A stretch of 64,000 nucleotides of DNA. Source: Agaricus subrufescens (lineage: Eukaryota > Basidiomycota > Agaricomycetes > Agaricales > Agaricaceae). Shown piece by piece: positions 42,294-53,895 of this stretch. Within the stretch, counting starts at the first letter, position 1. Every line of letters starts with the position of its first letter. The translations under genes and the position numbers were made by a program. Where the stretch lies: assembly GCA_029945375.1 (NCBI GenBank), contig CM057059.1:4185452-4249451 (forward strand), read 5' to 3'. A model generated the notes under the pieces. It did no database searches and was not told where the DNA came from. It was given only the letters and a program-made list of their open reading frames with translations.

Positions 42294-44299
42294 AAAGTGA
42301 GAACCGATACAACCTGTTTCTGGCTCCAAGCATTCCTGACGGTGTGGGTGATGGCTACTGCTGCATCCTCAGTGGATCTTTGGAGAATGCCGCCAGTTTG
42401 ACATTGGTGAATAATGTCATGGGTGATCCTGTCAAATTGTAAGCAAGTAGCTATGATTTTTTCGAATAACTTCCCAGTGGTGTTGAGTAGGACAATGGGC
42501 CTGAAAGATTTGATTTTGTCATAAGTTGGCTTGTTGGGCTTAGGGATGATGACCAAAATGGATTCCTTGAAGTGCAAAGGCCATACACCATAATTGATGC
42601 ATGAATTGCATAGGGAGACAAGGGTGGCGGTGAACTCTGGGGATGAATGGATAAGTCACTTGAGAAGATGCCATGAGATATGATCAAGGCCAGGGGCAGA
42701 GTTCTTAGAGCAGCTATGGAGGGCGTCAGTGAGTTCAAGGGGGGAGAAAGGGTTCCAGGTTCACTCAGGAAGAGGAGGAAGGCAAGCTGATACTCTATCA
42801 AAATTGACCAGTCAGTCGTTAGCTGAGTCAAAGGTAGAGTGTATGGCGTTGAATAGCATGTCATCATTGTGACATGGGTTACCATTTTGATCTAAGATCA
42901 CTTCTGTAGCCAGGAGTTTCCTTTCCTGGGTCCAGTCAATGAGGTCCCAAGGTCGCTTCTTGTCAACAGCAGTGTGTTTGATGGTCTTGCTGAAGTACAC
43001 GTTCCTTTTCTCTCTGGCCATTTTTCTGAGGGCTGTATATTTAGTAGGATCGCGTTTATGCCCATGTTGGCAGTTACACCTCAAGTCATTGAATAGGGCT
43101 TTACAATCCTTGTCCCACCATTTTTTGGAATGGCGAGACAATTTAGCCATAACCTCGTGTGTGTTCCATGCATTATTGAAAATATTAGCCATACCTTGGG
43201 TGAAAGATTTGGTTTCTTCTGCTTTAGACGGGAGTCCTCTAATGAGTCTGAGGTTGTTAGTTTCCGTGATGACTTCTTGGACGAATTGATCCTCTTCTGG
43301 GGAGAATCTGTCAAGGAATATTTTACCTATTGTGTTGTCCTGTCCTTTGTTGGGTATTTTGATGAGGACTGGGTTGTGATCTGACCGGAGCCTGCTAGTG
43401 TCGTCGTCTTGGACTTCTACTTGGAATCTCTTGTCTTTGATGAAAAGGGGCGAGGCAAAGCACAGATCGATTATTGAGGGTCTGACCCCTGCCTGTTGAT
43501 GCGGGATATGTGTGGGGGCTAGGGGGTTAGTCGGGATTGCTCAGAGAGTGCCGAGAGTGCTGGTGACATCTGTTAACTGGAAGCTAAGTGAGTTTGGACC
43601 ATGGTGCACTCTAGCCCCGGGGTCCCATTCATTATCCTGAATATTAAAATCACCCGCACAGATGTCTATGTTAGGGATGCAGTTAGTATTGTTCTCAAGG
43701 AAGGAAAGTCCTGCGTTAGTACGGCCATCGTTGTATACGTTAACAATGCAGGTCACATGTCGCATTTTGCCAGGGTGTTTGAGGGTGACAATGGAGACAT
43801 CTGGGTGTTTGGCAATGTCAGACCAGTATTGTGGGTTGAGGGATGTTAATTGTCTGTTGACGTATGTAAGTACATGGGGTTTGAAGGATGTTTCGGTGGT
43901 GTTGTCAAATGCTGGGAGGATGGGGATCCAGGATGAGTGAATAGGGGGGCCAAATGCATTGTCTCTGTCTCTGTTGACGGTGGATGGTTGGGACTGGATG
44001 CATTTCCAGCCAGGTTCCTGAAATAAAATAATATCGATGAAGGGAGCACATTGTTCGAGTGTGAGAGAAGTGTTTTCCCAGCTCTTGTTAGCATTGTAGG
44101 ACCATAGATTAAAAGAAAGAGGGGCAAGTATTTGACACTTGTCCAAGGGCATAGAATTGTTGTTATTAATCATGGGGGATGATGACTCTGTTGGGATCAG
44201 AGGCCTTGATGGCTGCCTTGCGGGATGCGATGCGCCACTCTCTATCTGCCACTCTCTATCTTCCTCGTTTTGCTTGAAGTGCCACTGTCGGTCGTGCTA

Positions 44300-46990
44300 A
44301 TGCTGCTTGTATTCGCATTGAGCATCTTATGCAATGTGCCCTCCTCTGCAGTTTAGGCATTTGGGCAGGTGTGGGCATTCTGGAACATGGTCATCTGTTC
44401 ATGTTTTAGCACAGCATTCAGAGAAAAAATTGTGGTTATCCGTGTGGTGGCCATTGCCGCATCAGGCACATTTGTGATGGTTGATCCTGCATGCTGAGGT
44501 GCCATGTCGCCATGACCAGCATTTTTGGCATTGAGCAACAAATTCTCTAGGCCTGGCGTATTCTATGTATGTGGATTAGTTTACCATTAATGTGGTATGG
44601 TTTATTGACGATGTGCTTGGTGTTGGCTCCATTCTGGGAGTCCCACACATCGACAAACACAACTGCAGCGTCATATGATCCTCTAGACTGGACGACTCGT
44701 GGGGTACAGACACACATGAGGCCATTTGGGTGTGAATTCCTTCCTAAGAATTCAAGGACTTGCTGTCCAGTGAGGACATCCTCGTCGCATTTACTGTATT
44801 GTGTGGTATAGTAGTCGAAACCTTTGAGAATGAGATGAGCGGTGGATTGGGGGGTGTAGGGGACCAATGCATCTTTGGGGAGTTCTTGTCCACCTAGGAT
44901 GGCAGATTGGAGAGCTAGGCGGAGGTGCCTGAACTCTTCTTCTCTAGGAACAATGTTAAGATATAAATGGAAAGTATCACCTACAATCTTTCCTGTTTCT
45001 ACTCTGACGGTGCTTTGGATGCCTGTAAGGGGTTTGTTCATACGTTCAGTAACCTGCCCAATGTCAGTGAGGTGGGTGGCATGGAGGGTAGAGTCTAGGT
45101 TGAAAATGGCCGCTTTTCAGCTTGGGCCTTTAGAGATGGCCACTTGTTTGGGGGTGGGGGAGGCTTTGGGGTTGATGGGTTTGGGAGGAGTTTTGATTTT
45201 GGGAGTGGGGATGCGTTCAAGCCCCAAGATGGCAATTTTCTTGGATTTGTTATCCAGATCTGATGTAGAATCTGTGTCAGTAGCTTTTGTGCTTCCAGAG
45301 TATAAGGCAAGGGGGCCTGTTTGGCTGTGTCAGTGTAGGAGGTTTTAGGAGTGGGGGGTGAGGCGTTTTTGGGTTTACCATACTTTTCCACATGGATCTT
45401 TGTGTGTTCCTTGATGGCTTGCTCATCAGCGAGTTTAGCTGCATTGTCAATTTTTTGGAGCAAGGCAGATTTGCCTTTGGTGCCTAGATGTGACATGTCC
45501 TTGATGGATGACTTGAGGTCACCTGCTGGTTTGACAAATGCCAATTTGGTTGGGGCAGGCTTTGGGAGGGGTTTGGGAGGACCCATTCTAATGGGGGAGT
45601 GGGAGTGAGCTGGGACAGGGGCTTTGGGGGGGGGAAGGGTGCAGGGTTGGATGGGGCACGTGGGACATGTGTGGATCCCAATGCAGGGAAGTCTTTGTCA
45701 TTGACTTGAGTGGGGAGTTTAGGAGAGGCATACAAGAGCTCAGTGTGAGCTGGTGAGGTTTGGCAGGGGGGTGCAGGGAGGGGGTCATCCTTTGTGTCCA
45801 TTGCATTGGAGTCTGTGAAGGGCAGAACTTCAGTGCTGGGGGCAGGGTGGTAGGGGTTATACTGCAGGGGGTTAGTATATAGTTCTTTAGTGGAGGTAAG
45901 GCCAACTTTGACGTCAGCCCATTGGGTGGTGGGCTATCCCTTGATGAACCTGTATGCAGGTTCTGTGAGGACGCATGCGTTAGGGATGAACTCGGGAATG
46001 AAACTATCATAATAAACAATGAGTTCCACCCATAGAGCATTAATGTGGTCCATCTCCTCAAACAAAAAGGCCTTTTTGAGGGGAGCAGGAGTTGGAGTAG
46101 TGGGACAAGGGATGTCAGGTATGTTGATGTGATTGACACCGACTTTGCTTAGCATTACTGAGGTTTCAAACTGTTCAACCTGTTGGTGGTGAGTGATCTC
46201 CATAGGGTTGACATCACGATCTTTCTCCTGTAGGGCTTGAACAGCCTGAACTGTAATCCTAGTGACAGCTGGGGACCTTGGGGTCTTGTTGACGTCGAGG
46301 ATCAAATTCTTATTGGTGGGTGGGGTTGTTGGATTGCCGTAAGGGGTGATGGGGGCACCTTGGGAGGATGGGGAAGGGGCGTGGGATCTGGCAGCTTGAG
46401 CAAGTTTATGCTCAATCTGTTTGTCTGTGAGCTTCTGGAACTCCTCTTTGTCCTTCAAGGCTCAGAATTCAGCTCAAATCTGTTCATCTGTCATGTTAGT
46501 AAGTCTATCGCCCACGTTGGCACAGGCTTCAGCAATTTCTGAGGGAGTAAGGGATTTGTCCAAAATAGCCAAAACAGACAGGGCTGCATGTGGGTTCTGT
46601 ATGATAGCTGATGTGGGCCTAGATCAGCCATGTGGAAGGGGCTCTGCATTGGTGTTACAGGCAGTGCTGTGTGTGAGGAGGTTATCCTCTGTTAGTTTAG
46701 CTGGAGTGCCACATGGCACTGGGGTACAGCTGGTGGGGATGGTGGAGGACAAGCGGACACTACTCACCTTGAAGCGGCTTTTCTTTCCAAGCATCTCATT
46801 CTTGGGGTTGAAGCCCCTGCTTGCAAGGTCTTCTGCTTGTGCTCGGATGGCGTGCTTTGCTTGTTTTGCAGCTAGTCTGGTAGCACATCAAGCGGCAATA
46901 GAGTCAAAATTGGGGGGGAGGGGGGGAGGGGGAGACACTGGTGGGCCTGAAAATACAATGTATTCCTTAAAATGCACTACTTTTTCACCG
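44300..46990 (-). pseudogene. LINE 1 ORF1 with CCHC zinc knuckles
   Basis: Minus-strand frames in order: a leader with PPPPLPPNFDSIAA, then ATRLAAKQAKHAIRAQAEDL, EEFQKLTDKQIEHKLAQAAR, a Pro-rich linker, and a conserved region MNKPLTGIQSTVRVETGKIV ... GFDYYTTQYSKCDEDVLTG. It ends in a zinc-knuckle cluster (CQKCWSWRHGTSAC, C-x2-C-x4-H-x4-C, then CGNGHHTDNH and CLNCRGGH) at about 44545-44350. Stops fall between or inside the knuckles and after IAA near 46888; several are TGA where an Arg codon fits the family. Confidence 0.75.
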
Positions 46991-47085
46991 AGATGATGAA
47001 AGTAAGAGGCAAGAAAGGAATGGTACAATATAGTTGTTTCCATCATCTGAAGACCTATACATGTTAACATCGTCTACAGTTAACA

Positions 47086-47099
47086 GGTTATGGGCCCCA
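47086..47099 (+). other. Primer-binding site of copia element 2
   Basis: GGTTATGGGCCCCA begins immediately after the LTR-terminal CA. The same sequence follows the 5' LTR of the copia element at 53896-58852. It resembles the Drosophila copia primer site, which pairs with the 5' half (anticodon arm) of initiator tRNA-Met rather than with a tRNA 3' end. Confidence 0.65.
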
Positions 47100-47230
47100 C
47101 CATCAACTGACTGTAGAACATGTATCATTCTTTGCAACTCACCAGTTTTTCACTTGATAGGATTTATCATGACACATACATCCATCCACAATTATTCACG
47201 ACCACATATAAACAATCTTGATCATTCATC

Positions 47231-50145
47231 ATGCCTGGACGACGACATAAAGTTCATCCAAATCCACCAAACTTCCCACCAATTGAAAATAGCTTCCCTT
47301 CATCGATTTCACAAGCACAAAACCCTCCAGTTGGTAATCATGTGCCCTCTTTGCATTCACAACCACAAATTTCTTCTTTCAATTCTTTTTCTTCGCATCA
47401 TTGCTTGAATTCAAACCATCCTTCTTCCAATAGTATAGATGTTCACTTTCCTCCCATTCCTGGTTCTGCTCTGAACAATTTTTCTCAAAAATTTAATTTG
47501 CATATTGACGGTCCACCCAGCCATCCCTTGCCAGCCATTCTAAAACAGTCGCATATATCCCATGTGGGATGTTCTACTGAGTCTGGTCATTCTGTTTGAG
47601 CTACTCCTTCTCCTTCTGTGTCAGCACATCGTAATATGCACGCTACTACAAATGGGCTTCTCTTTTGCCATCTCTTTTTATTTCTGTTCAACCTTCTTTA
47701 CCACCTTTTCAACAACAACAACCAGCCACATCCCACTCTTCCAGGTCCTTTGTCCTTCCTGTACCACCAGCAAAGGTGCTCAGCAGAGTCATCCTTTGCA
47801 TGACAATCAGGCAGATGCTATTGGTGGTCTTATTCATATTGATGTGTGTGGCCCCTGGCCTGTACAGACCTCTATGAAGGTGCACTATGCTTTCTCCTTG
47901 CTTGACGACTTCTCAAATTTCAGCTTCACATACTTGTTGTCCTCTTGCTCTGCTGTCTTTGATTCCTTTTGCCTGGCTGAAGCATTCCTCCTTAAGCAGT
48001 GTTTGGCTGCTGTTTGGTCTGTTCACCTTGATGGTGCCAAGGAGCTGGTTGTGGATAAGCTGGGGACTTACCTGCGTGAGACTGGCATTCTTGTCCAAGT
48101 CATGGCTCCATATGCCCATCATCAGAATGGGAAAGCTGAACATTTCATCCAGACACTTGAGGATGGTTGTCAAACTCTGCTTGCTGCCTCTGGTTTACAG
48201 GATCAATTTTGGGGTGATGCTGTGTCGACCATGCAGTATCTTCATAATAGGTTGGCTGGTCCTCACCAATATGAGGCCATATTTGTTGGGTATGAGGAGG
48301 GGCATGTTGGTTGGCATGTGCGTTCCACATCAGGAGCATATTCATTCTCTGCTGATGTTGTCTTCAATGAGGTCCATCCTGGTCACCTCGGTGTCCCATG
48401 TCCGCTCACTCTTCCAACTCTGTTGGATGGGGGTGTCAGACCACAAGTGTGAACTGTTGGGGGGAATGGCCTATCTTGACAAAATTGAGGACTGTGCTGC
48501 AAAGCGAGCAAGTCATAAAATCAGCAGTAAGCCACTTCACTCACCAGAGGTTGTCTGAGCTTTGGTTGCATATGGTGGACTGGAGAACATTGTTCATGAG
48601 GGATATCTTGCTGAATTCACTGAGTTTGCGATGGCCAGATGTGAAGACATACTGACCAAATTGATGATTGACAGACCAATCTTGATGGCCATCACATCCT
48701 ATGGTTACAACAAGGCACCTGAGACTTATTGTGAGGCTCAGAAGAGTAGAGACTGGGTAATGTTTAAAGCGGCTATGGATAGAGAGTATAACAGTTTGAT
48801 GAAGATGAAGGCATGGGATACTTGTGTGTTACCTAAAGGACAGAAGGCTATTGATGTATGTTGGGTGTTTGCTTATAAATTGGATGATATGGGGGTGCCA
48901 AAGGAAGGGGAAGAAAAGGTGATACTAGTTGCAAAAGTTTTAGTCAATGGCCAGAGGACTATGGGGAAATGTATGCACCAGTTACACAAATGGCGAGTAT
49001 CAGGATTGTACTCTCTATTGCTGTGGTTAACAATTTAGAACTTTTCAGATGGGATTGCAAAACTGCGTTCTTACATGCTCATCTGTGCCAGGACATTTAC
49101 ATCAAACAGATCCCTGGTTATCCTCTCCCCAATCCTTCCCTTGTACTGAAGTTAAATGTTGCATTATACAGACTCAGGCAAGCCACATACAAATTCTATC
49201 AATTGGTCCTTTCCGTGATGCAGGGTATTGGTATGAGATGCAGTGAGGTTGACCACACATTCTTTTATGGCACATGGTCATCTCCTCCTGACCCCTTGAT
49301 TCCAATGCCACAATCTGGCCGCCTGCAGCTCCTTGTCCCAATTCATGTTGACGATGGTCTAACTGCTTCCACAAATCAGGAATTATATTCCTGGTTTTTG
49401 GGTCAATTGCAGAAATGACTTACTATCATTGATCTGGGACATGCTCAACTATACCTTGGTTGCTGAATTGTCCGTGATCACTTAAATCGATTGATATATC
49501 TTTCGCAGGAAACGTTCATGGCAGACTTGTTGGATGACTATTCGATGACTGATGCTCCACCTCTCAGTATACCAATCAAGTGTCAGTTATCTGAAATGAA
49601 GGATCCACCCCCTGGCACTTTACCCAGTATTCCTGATGATGATTTGAAGTGCACATACCAAAGTCTAGTGGGAAGTTTATTATATCTTGCCCTCTGCACA
49701 TGTCTGGATATAGTATATGAATGCATGGCTCTTGGCCAACACAACACAAATCCTACCCAGAAGCATATGGTTGTGGCCAAAAGCATTTTGCGGTATGTTG
49801 GGGGGTCTAGGAGAATGGGTATGGTATTTGGTCACAGGGATGATAAGTTTCCTACTGCTATTCAGGGGTATATTCAACATTGTGGCTTCTCAGATTCGGA
49901 CTGGGCACTGGATGTGGATAATTGTAGGAGCATTGTGGGCTTCTGTTTCTTTTTGCTTGGGTGTTGCATTTCATGGTTGGCTGTTAAACAGAAGTCAGTG
50001 GCATTATCTTCAGCAGAAGCCAAATACTACAACTTGACACATGCTGTTAAAGAAGTGCTATGGCTCCAAATGTTTCTCAGCCTCCTGGACATTCCCCTCC
50101 CAACTTCATATCCTATCCTCTGCAACAATTCTGCTGCTCTTAAAA
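47231..50145 (+). pseudogene. Copia element 2 gag-integrase-RT-RNase H remnants
   Basis: 47231-47599 encodes a gag-like Pro/Ser/His-rich leader (MPGRRHKVHPNPPNFPP). 47760-48450 carries integrase: CPSCTTSKG, IHIDVCGPWPV, VHLDGAKELVV and NGKAEHFIQTLEDG supply the D, D and E positions. 48562-49418, with a frameshift, gives RT (AAMDREYNSLMKMKAWDTC, LELFRWDCKTAFLHAHL, PIHVDDGLTAS). 49491-50145 gives the RT end and RNase H (SLVGSLLYLALCT, CGFSDSDWALDVDNCRSIV, KQKSVALSSAEAKYY). Protease and zinc knuckle are deleted. The frame is cut at NSAALKT. Confidence 0.8.
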
Positions 50146-50890
50146 CTCTCTCTTTCAGAGTCGTCCCATGCAAATGCTGCTTTCTGTTCTCTTATCATAT
50201 GGTGCATTAATTTTCTTTCTTCAGGCCACAGGAAATCTTTTTCATGTTGGCTATCCATTCTTGCTTGTTGCTCCTCAGTGTACCGTTCTAGTGGTGTAAA
50301 TTCTGGAGGATGAGTGGGTAGTCCCAGCATTCCCACTAGTGGGTCTCCTTTAATGTCTCTGATGATTCTGAATTCTCCGGGGAGTTCTGATAACACAGGT
50401 CTTACTTTCAAAGTGACTGGTTTATACTTTTTTGCCATCAGGCAATTGGCTTCCTGAGCTCTGTTTGTAATTGGCTCTTCTTTGAAAGTTACTTCAGCTA
50501 GAGGGTTCCCAATTTTATTCATGAGTACATCTAATTTGTCTTTACCTCTTTTATCTAATTTTTCTGGTTCCTCAAGACTTTTCAGTAAATATATTACCTT
50601 TAATTCATCTATTGTGAATTGTTTGGTCTTGAGGTCGAGTATTTCTGGAATCTTCATTTCCTTTCCTTCTTCATGGTCACTTATACAGAGTACCTCTCAC
50701 CGTCCTTCTTCCTGTGACAGTTTGTTGAGGTTATCTAAAAATTTCCCCCCAACTTCTGTGCTCTAGTCAAATACTCTAGCTTGTGCCAGGAAATAAATTA
50801 ATGGTTAGCTGTACACAAAGAGAGCAATTGTGGTGTGGAATTGCAATGAGCTGTGACTGCAACAATCAAATGAGGCCAAGGGGGGGTGCT
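50146..50890 (-). pseudogene. Gypsy pol fragment upstream of RT
   Basis: The minus strand encodes FKEEPITNRAQEANCLMAKK, GLPTHPPEFTPLERYTEEQQ and FLWPEERKLMHHMIREQKAA, then FAWDDSERESF, the segment just before the RT domain in basidiomycete gypsy elements. It stops where copia element 2 begins. The RT piece on the other side of that copia (39008 and below) starts about 75 residues further on in the family order. Both may be halves of one gypsy copy split by the copia, with some loss at the junction. Confidence 0.7.
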
Positions 50891-50893
50891 TAG

Positions 50894-51900
50894 TAGGGGT
50901 GACAGTTGTTGAACTGGTGGCATGTGTTCTCAAGGTTATTATCAAACTCAATGCCCTCTAGTACAATTGGTGAACTTCAAAAGCACCTGAAAATTGTTGA
51001 TCTTGGGCAGGATCAATTGTACCTTGGCTGGCAGATTATTTGTGATCACTTGCAAAAGACCTTGTGGCTATTAGCAGGAGCACTTTATTGACAACCTTCT
51101 TTCCAAATGGAATATTGTGGCAGTGCCCCTGACATCTGTTCCTATTCATGATCAGCTATTGAACAAAAAACCAGCTACACCTGATGCTTTACCTTCAATA
51201 CCTGACAGCAAACTTACTATCTCTTAGCAAAGTCTAGTTGGTAGCTTGCTCTATCTGGCCATCTGTACTAGGCCTGATATTGCTTATGTGTGCATGGCAT
51301 TGGGTCAGCACAATGCCAACTCCTCCAGACTCACATGCTTGTGGCAAAGGATGTTCTATGCTATCTGGCTGGCTTGAGATGTCATGCATTGCATATTGGC
51401 TGACAGTCTAGCAGATTTTCTGAGGCCATTAGCAGTTACATCCAACATGTGTGCTTCTCTGACTCTGACTGGGCATTGGACAAGTCAAAGCAGAGAAGTG
51501 TAGTGAGTTTCTGTTTTATGTTTGCTGGCTGCTGCATTTTGTGGTCAGCTGTCAAACAGAAGTCCATTGCCTTGTGTTCTGCTGAGGCCAAATATTATGC
51601 TCTGGCCCATGTCATTAAGGAAGCTCTCTGGCTGCAGTCCCTACTACTACTCATCCACATCCTCATTCCCAACTTGTATCCATACTCTGTGATAACTCTG
51701 CTGCCATCATGATTGGCACTACCAATTTGATTACTTCTCATACAAAATGCATTGAAATCTGTCATCATTTTTTACACCAATACATGGGTTGCAAACTTAC
51801 TGTAAAATGGATTTGGACCACAGAAATGCCTGCGGATATCTTTACTAAGCCTCTGCCATTGCCCTTGTAAGCATTGGCAGACTTGGGGGTGCTACCTTTA
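50894..51900 (+). pseudogene. Copia element 3: RT end and RNase H remnant
   Basis: Frames contain LKIVDLGQDQLYLGWQIICD, SLVGSLLYLAICTRPDIAYV, VCFSDSDWALDKSKQRSVV and KQKSIALCSAEAKYYALAHV, then TSHTKCIEICHHFLHQY and WTTEMPADIFTKPLPLPL. This is the C-terminal half of copia pol. It overlaps in domain content with element 2 but differs in sequence, so it is a separate copy. Stops and frameshifts are frequent; LTR and 5' half are missing. Confidence 0.75.
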
Positions 51901-53066
51901 CTACTGTCTTTGCCATGATTCCATCCTTTTCTTGTTTTTTCTTCTGTTTACCTTTTTTATCTGTCTCTTCCTTGTGTTCCTCTTCTTTGTTTGTCATTGT
52001 TGTTCTTCTACATTTGTTCTATGTTTCTTCTGGATCATAAAATTGTATCTGTTCTATTCCAACCTGTCCTGGATCATATTACTAGGTATTAATCAATTGG
52101 TTGTTCCTTCAATCAGAGAATCTCATACTACTAGATTAACACTGGGAAGCATGTATAGCCTCTTCAATAGCTGCAGGCAATGTAGAGGGTCCATTGCCAG
52201 CAAACGTGGGAACATCCAAGATCTTGCAATTAGACCTGGAGGCCAAAGTGAATAAGAAGAGGAAGGGGAGAGTTTCTCCCTCTCTAGGATAGCCCTCATT
52301 GTCTGCATGCACACAGAAGTCAATGAGCCTGTCAGAGGTGATGGACATGTTGGTGGCCATGGACCACCTGTGGTAAGCCTTAGATGTGGCCTCATCCCTC
52401 AGAGATGATCCTTCAGCCAGGGGCCTGGGTGGATCCTGTTAGATGCAGCTGCACAGAATGGTCTAGCAGGAGGGGCCTCCTTGGCCTGAGCAAGGTAGGA
52501 GCAAGGTCCTGAAGCTGACCACAAGGGCCAGGAGTTAGGGAGATCAGGTGGGAGGGCAGCTGGGAGAGGGCAGCTGGGAGGTTCCAGATTGCCTAGGAAT
52601 GGTAGGGTCATAACCCTGGTAGGTTCTGGTTCATTTTCATCAGAAGAGAGGCTGAACCCAACATGAGAGGTGCTAGCAGTGCCTGAGGAGACACTGCCAT
52701 AGGGGATCCTGCTGGCACCAAACCTCTCTTGTAATTTGGAGAAGAATTTGTCCAGGACACGCTGCCTGGAGCAAGGGCCCAATCAAGAACAAGAGTGTCC
52801 CTAGAAAACACTCCTTGCTTGTCTCTGGGACCAGATTTGTGTCCACTAGATTGGAACACCATTCAGCATGCAAACACTCAGGTTTACTAGATAAGCAACA
52901 GGTGTAGGGGCAATTTCAAACAATAAGCCTCTGAGGTTCTTGCTAGAGCCAGGCACTGAGGAGGAGGAGAAATATGTGTCCAGGCCAAGCTGCCTGGTGC
53001 AAGAGACCAATTGAGAACAAGAGTGCCCCCTAGAGAGCACTCCTTGCCTGTCTCTGGGACAAGATG
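51901..53066 (-). repeat. Unclassified sequence with a 228-bp-period duplication, interrupted by LINE 2
   Basis: The segment 52750-52877 (GTCCAGGACACGCTGCCTGG ... GCATGCAAACAC) is repeated from 52978. The second copy stops at 53066, where LINE 2 is inserted, and resumes at 59338 (GTGTCTGCCAG ... GCATGCAAACAC, to 59379). Minus-strand frames around it (GASRIPYGSVSSGTASTSH) look like old coding sequence, but I do not recognise a family and the starts are not ATG. 51915-52100 holds nothing identifiable. Confidence 0.6.
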
Positions 53067-53282
53067 TTTTTTTTTTTTAAATCAGATTTTATTAAGCGCT
53101 GCCTGATTGCATAGCGCTCCTGGTCAGAGACCAGGAAATGTGGTTAAAACAAAGCTCAGAACAACATGGAAAGAAGATAAATGAAAACAAAACCCAGAAA
53201 CACAGAACTGAACTGTAATACAAGTATGTTAGGGCTGAAGCAATGTATGAAGCAGGCAAAGAAGAGACTTAGGTTGTATATA

Positions 53283-53669
53283 CAGTGACGGACAAAAGGG
53301 TTGCAATGTTTGGCACCCCTTCAAAGATACCGCTATAGCGTGGGAACTATTAACTATGGAGTCACGTGAGTGGTACCGCCTGGTAGCCCAGCTTCTGTGC
53401 TTTCCCACAATATGCATATTATTATGTAATACTCAATATTGATGGACTTATAGGCAGTTTCTTGACAAAAGTCCATTGCAACCCTTTTGTCCGTCTCAGT
53501 CAAGGTTGAACAAAGTCACCTGACTTTGTTGATTGACAGGGAAATTCAGCACAGCCACAATCAACAAACATGAAAATCACCACAGCCACCTCTCCTATAT
53601 ATATAAAAGCCATCATTGACTCACTCCTTGAAGGGGTGCCAAACATTGCAACCCTTTTGTCCGTCACTG
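53283..53669. mobile_element. 387-bp MITE derived from the Tc1 element at 62077
   Basis: It is bounded by TA on both sides (53281-53282, 53670-53671). It contains a complete 219-bp terminal repeat (53283-53501) nearly identical to those of the autonomous copy. About 130 bp of the transposase promoter side follow, including TATATATATAAAAG, then only the last ~39 bp of the other terminal repeat. The transposase gene is deleted. It sits in LINE 2. Confidence 0.9.
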
Positions 53670-53895
53670 TACATGACCATATCAGGAGATGCATGTTGGA
53701 GGGGGAAGTGAAAAGGAAAGAGTCAGGAAGCATTCACAGGTCATGAGAGATGGAGAGGAGAAAGTGTTGTTAGGCCCAGAGGTTGCTGCCTCTGGCCTCC
53801 CAGTTGGGCCAGTCAGGGCAGGCTTGGATGAAGTTGCCAGCATATTCCTCAAGAGGGACATGGCGGACTTCTATGAGATTGTCAGAGTGTATGAT

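Larger units (their letters stand above)
39685..44173 (-). pseudogene. LINE 1 ORF2: endonuclease, reverse transcriptase, RNase H
   Basis: From an ATG at 44173: AP-endonuclease motifs LWSYNANKSWE, DIILFQEPGW and CAGDFNIQDNEWDP (about 44140-43600). A linker is at 43290-42820. RT follows with SILVIIPKPNKPTYDK, IKSFRPIVLLNTTGKLFEK (42580-42470), then, beyond a solo LTR, TFNIAQFFPSLNH, GVGQGSALSPILSALY and the active-site box SYIDDGLLV (about 41870-41530). RNase H-like sequence (AHTWSAIMAISKITEHL) lies at about 40500-40400. The C-terminal tail (RRQLIGLKPDPYHSP) is separated by the hairpin insertion and ends at 39685. Multiple stops and frameshifts make it non-functional. Confidence 0.85.
39236..47021 (-). 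mobile_element. LINE 1: Tad/Deceiver-type non-LTR retrotransposon, 7.8 kb
   Basis: The element is flanked by a perfect 12-bp target duplication, GGTACAATATAG, at 39224-39235 and 47022-47033. Its 3' end (low coordinate) carries the A-tail, seen as poly-T from 39236. It encodes ORF1 with CCHC knuckles and ORF2 with apurinic endonuclease, reverse transcriptase and RNase H-like domains, all on the minus strand and all broken by stops or shifts. The duplication plus a full complement of domains indicates an essentially full-length insertion into the copia LTR. Later insertions are a solo LTR (41862-42293) and a hairpin element (39936-40055). Confidence 0.9.
39014..50145 (+). mobile_element. Ty1/copia element 2, interrupted by a LINE, 3' end missing
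   Basis: The 5' LTR starts TGTTGGACTATCAG at 39014 and is split at 39235 by the LINE. It resumes at 47034 (TTGTTTCCATCATCTG) and ends GTTAACA at 47085, about 274 bp when the LINE is removed. The primer site and gag-pol remnants follow on the plus strand to 50145, where the sequence switches abruptly to a gypsy fragment. The 3' LTR is absent. The element lies inside gypsy pol, with gypsy RT to its left and gypsy pol sequence of the same strand to its right. Confidence 0.75.

Noticed and set aside
52399..52782. Minus-strand 127-codon frame as a gene
   Set aside because: Its first codon is TTG, it lies in a duplicated segment and no family is recognisable; noted only as possible old coding sequence.
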